Below, piece by piece: positions 5,306 to 6,102 of a stretch of DNA of 6,102 nt. The DNA comes from UBA4823 sp034436035. Its GTDB lineage: Bacteria; Chloroflexota; Anaerolineae; Anaerolineales; UBA4823. Location: NCBI GenBank assembly GCA_034436035.1, contig DAOTVW010000223.1, forward strand, positions 1 to 6,102, given 5' to 3'. Every line of letters starts with the position of its first letter. Within the stretch, counting starts at the first letter, position 1. A program made the translations under genes and the position numbers. The notes below the pieces were generated by a model. It was not told the DNA's origin. It saw only the letters and a list, made by a program, of their open reading frames with translations, and searched no databases.

Positions 5306-6102
5306 GTGAAATTATTCAATATGCGCAGTATTTGCATCATTTTGTTACTATCCTTTGGATTAAGCTTTGTCTCACCAATGAAGACCAACGCGCAAAGTGC
5401 ATCCAAACCCAAAGCCGGTGTGGAACTCCTCCAAGCGGATGATTTAGGGATGACCGTACGTTTCACTTTAGGGGAATACCAAATAAACAAAGTGGAACTG
5501 GATGGACAGCAATTCGATCGGATTGAACTCACAGATAGCGGGCGAACCGGTGAGAGCGGAAAACCTAACTTACCGTTAATCGCGGAGATGATCGGCGTCC
5601 CAGCTGATGCGAATTTCCAGGTAACCATCGTTTCCTCGGAGAGAGAGGAATTGAACGGTTCTTATTATATTGAGCCAGCCGGATCCTATACGGCTTCCAG
5701 TGAAGATTTTAGCCCTGGTGAATTAAGCTATGTGGTAGATAACGAAACTTATTCCAGCCAGGAAGAATATCCGGGAAAACTGGCGGAATTAGGAGAGGCA
5801 GCCTGGCTGCGTGATCAACGGATTGTACCATTGCGGTTTTACCCTTTTCAGTATCAGCCCTCAGAACGGAAACTTTCCCTTTACACGTCTATTACCGTTC
5901 GCATTGATTTTCAATATCCTTATGGGTTGATTCGACCTAGCCAGTCCACCGCGCTATCCAGCAACTCATCCAGCTCGTTCGAGAGCGTTTATCAGGATAG
6001 CCTGTTGAACTACGATCAAGCGAAGGCATTTCGGGCACGCGCTCCGATAACGGATAAGATCAAGCCAATGTCAGCAGGTTTAAACGAGGCGAATAGCAAC
6101 CC
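5306..6102 (+). CDS. Secreted C25 (gingipain-type) cysteine peptidase, N-terminal propeptide part; runs off the right edge
   Basis: The 265 residues present include a signal peptide (hydrophobic core Ile-Cys-Ile-Ile-Leu-Leu-Leu-Ser-Phe-Gly, probable cleavage near Asn-Ala-Gln-Ser at about 28-31). After it comes a region resembling the C25 propeptide: the typical Ser-Gly-Lys-Pro-Asn-Leu-Pro-Leu-Ile segment (about 85-93), then Ile-Gly-Val-Pro-Ala-Asp-Ala (about 96-102), and later Gln-Arg-Ile-Val-Pro-Leu-Arg-Phe-Tyr-Pro-Phe-Gln-Tyr. The propeptide keeps these cysteine peptidases inactive until exported. The catalytic His and Cys would lie beyond the window, so peptidase activity cannot be seen here. 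I chose GTG at 5306 because GAGAG lies seven bases upstream and the N-terminus gains a Lys. ATG at 5321 is the alternative and has no ribosome-binding site. An in-frame TAG at 5288 excludes earlier starts. It could instead be a non-catalytic protein that shares only the propeptide fold. Confidence 0.8.
   Translation, partial: MKLFNMRSICIILLLSFGLSFVSPMKTNAQSASKPKAGVELLQADDLGMTVRFTLGEYQINKVELDGQQFDRIELTDSGRTGESGKPNLPLIAEMIGVPADANFQVTIVSSEREELNGSYYIEPAGSYTASSEDFSPGELSYVVDNETYSSQEEYPGKLAELGEAAWLRDQRIVPLRFYPFQYQPSERKLSLYTSITVRIDFQYPYGLIRPSQSTALSSNSSSSFESVYQDSLLNYDQAKAFRARAPITDKIKPMSAGLNEANSN

Noticed and set aside
5281..5628. A 115-codon minus-strand open frame opposite the C25-like gene
   Set aside because: The plus strand here encodes a signal peptide and a recognisable propeptide. 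The minus-strand product has no motifs and is a shadow.

Overview
The window looks like part of a chromosome from a Chloroflexota bacterium, probably of the Anaerolineae type. This is an inference from style, not from a marker gene. The large secreted protein ends in a Tyr-Leu-Pro-Ile-Ile-Leu-Lys-Lys tail like those I associate with secreted Chloroflexota proteins. The short 'W-T-T-A-T-E-x-D-T-A-G-F-N-L-Y-R' fibronectin-like module and the GTCA(T/C)TGCGAG-type interspersed repeat also fit.

Layout: (1) 48-3248, minus strand, encodes a 1066-residue exported M23 (LytM-type) metallopeptidase followed by a long train of beta-sandwich, beta/gamma-crystallin-like, MAM-like and PPC-like domains. (2) 3249-3328 is a short divergent intergenic region with a plausible minus-strand promoter, whose -10 overlaps a TATAAT facing the other way. 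(3) 3329-3781 and 3791-4573, plus strand, form a two-gene unit: a small membrane-anchored protein with one fibronectin-III-like module, then a P-loop protein resembling the HprK-like kinase family. (4) 4574-5305 holds no intact gene. It contains an extended -10 promoter-like site, a small hairpin, possible remains of a broken gene, and an array of 93-bp repeats (4846-5165) built from alternating inverted elements, with one decayed element upstream (4805-4833). (5) 5306 to the right edge, plus strand, is the start of a secreted protein matching the propeptide region of C25 (gingipain-type) cysteine peptidases; the catalytic part lies beyond the window.

The genes do not form one clear pathway. 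Both ends encode exported, probably surface or extracellular hydrolases (M23 and C25-like), which suits an organism that degrades external peptides or cell walls. The middle pair is probably one transcription unit of unknown purpose. I see no tRNA, rRNA, CRISPR array or transposase gene. The least ordinary parts are the repeat array with broken coding remnants on both sides, and the pairing of an HprK-like P-loop protein with a membrane fibronectin-like protein.
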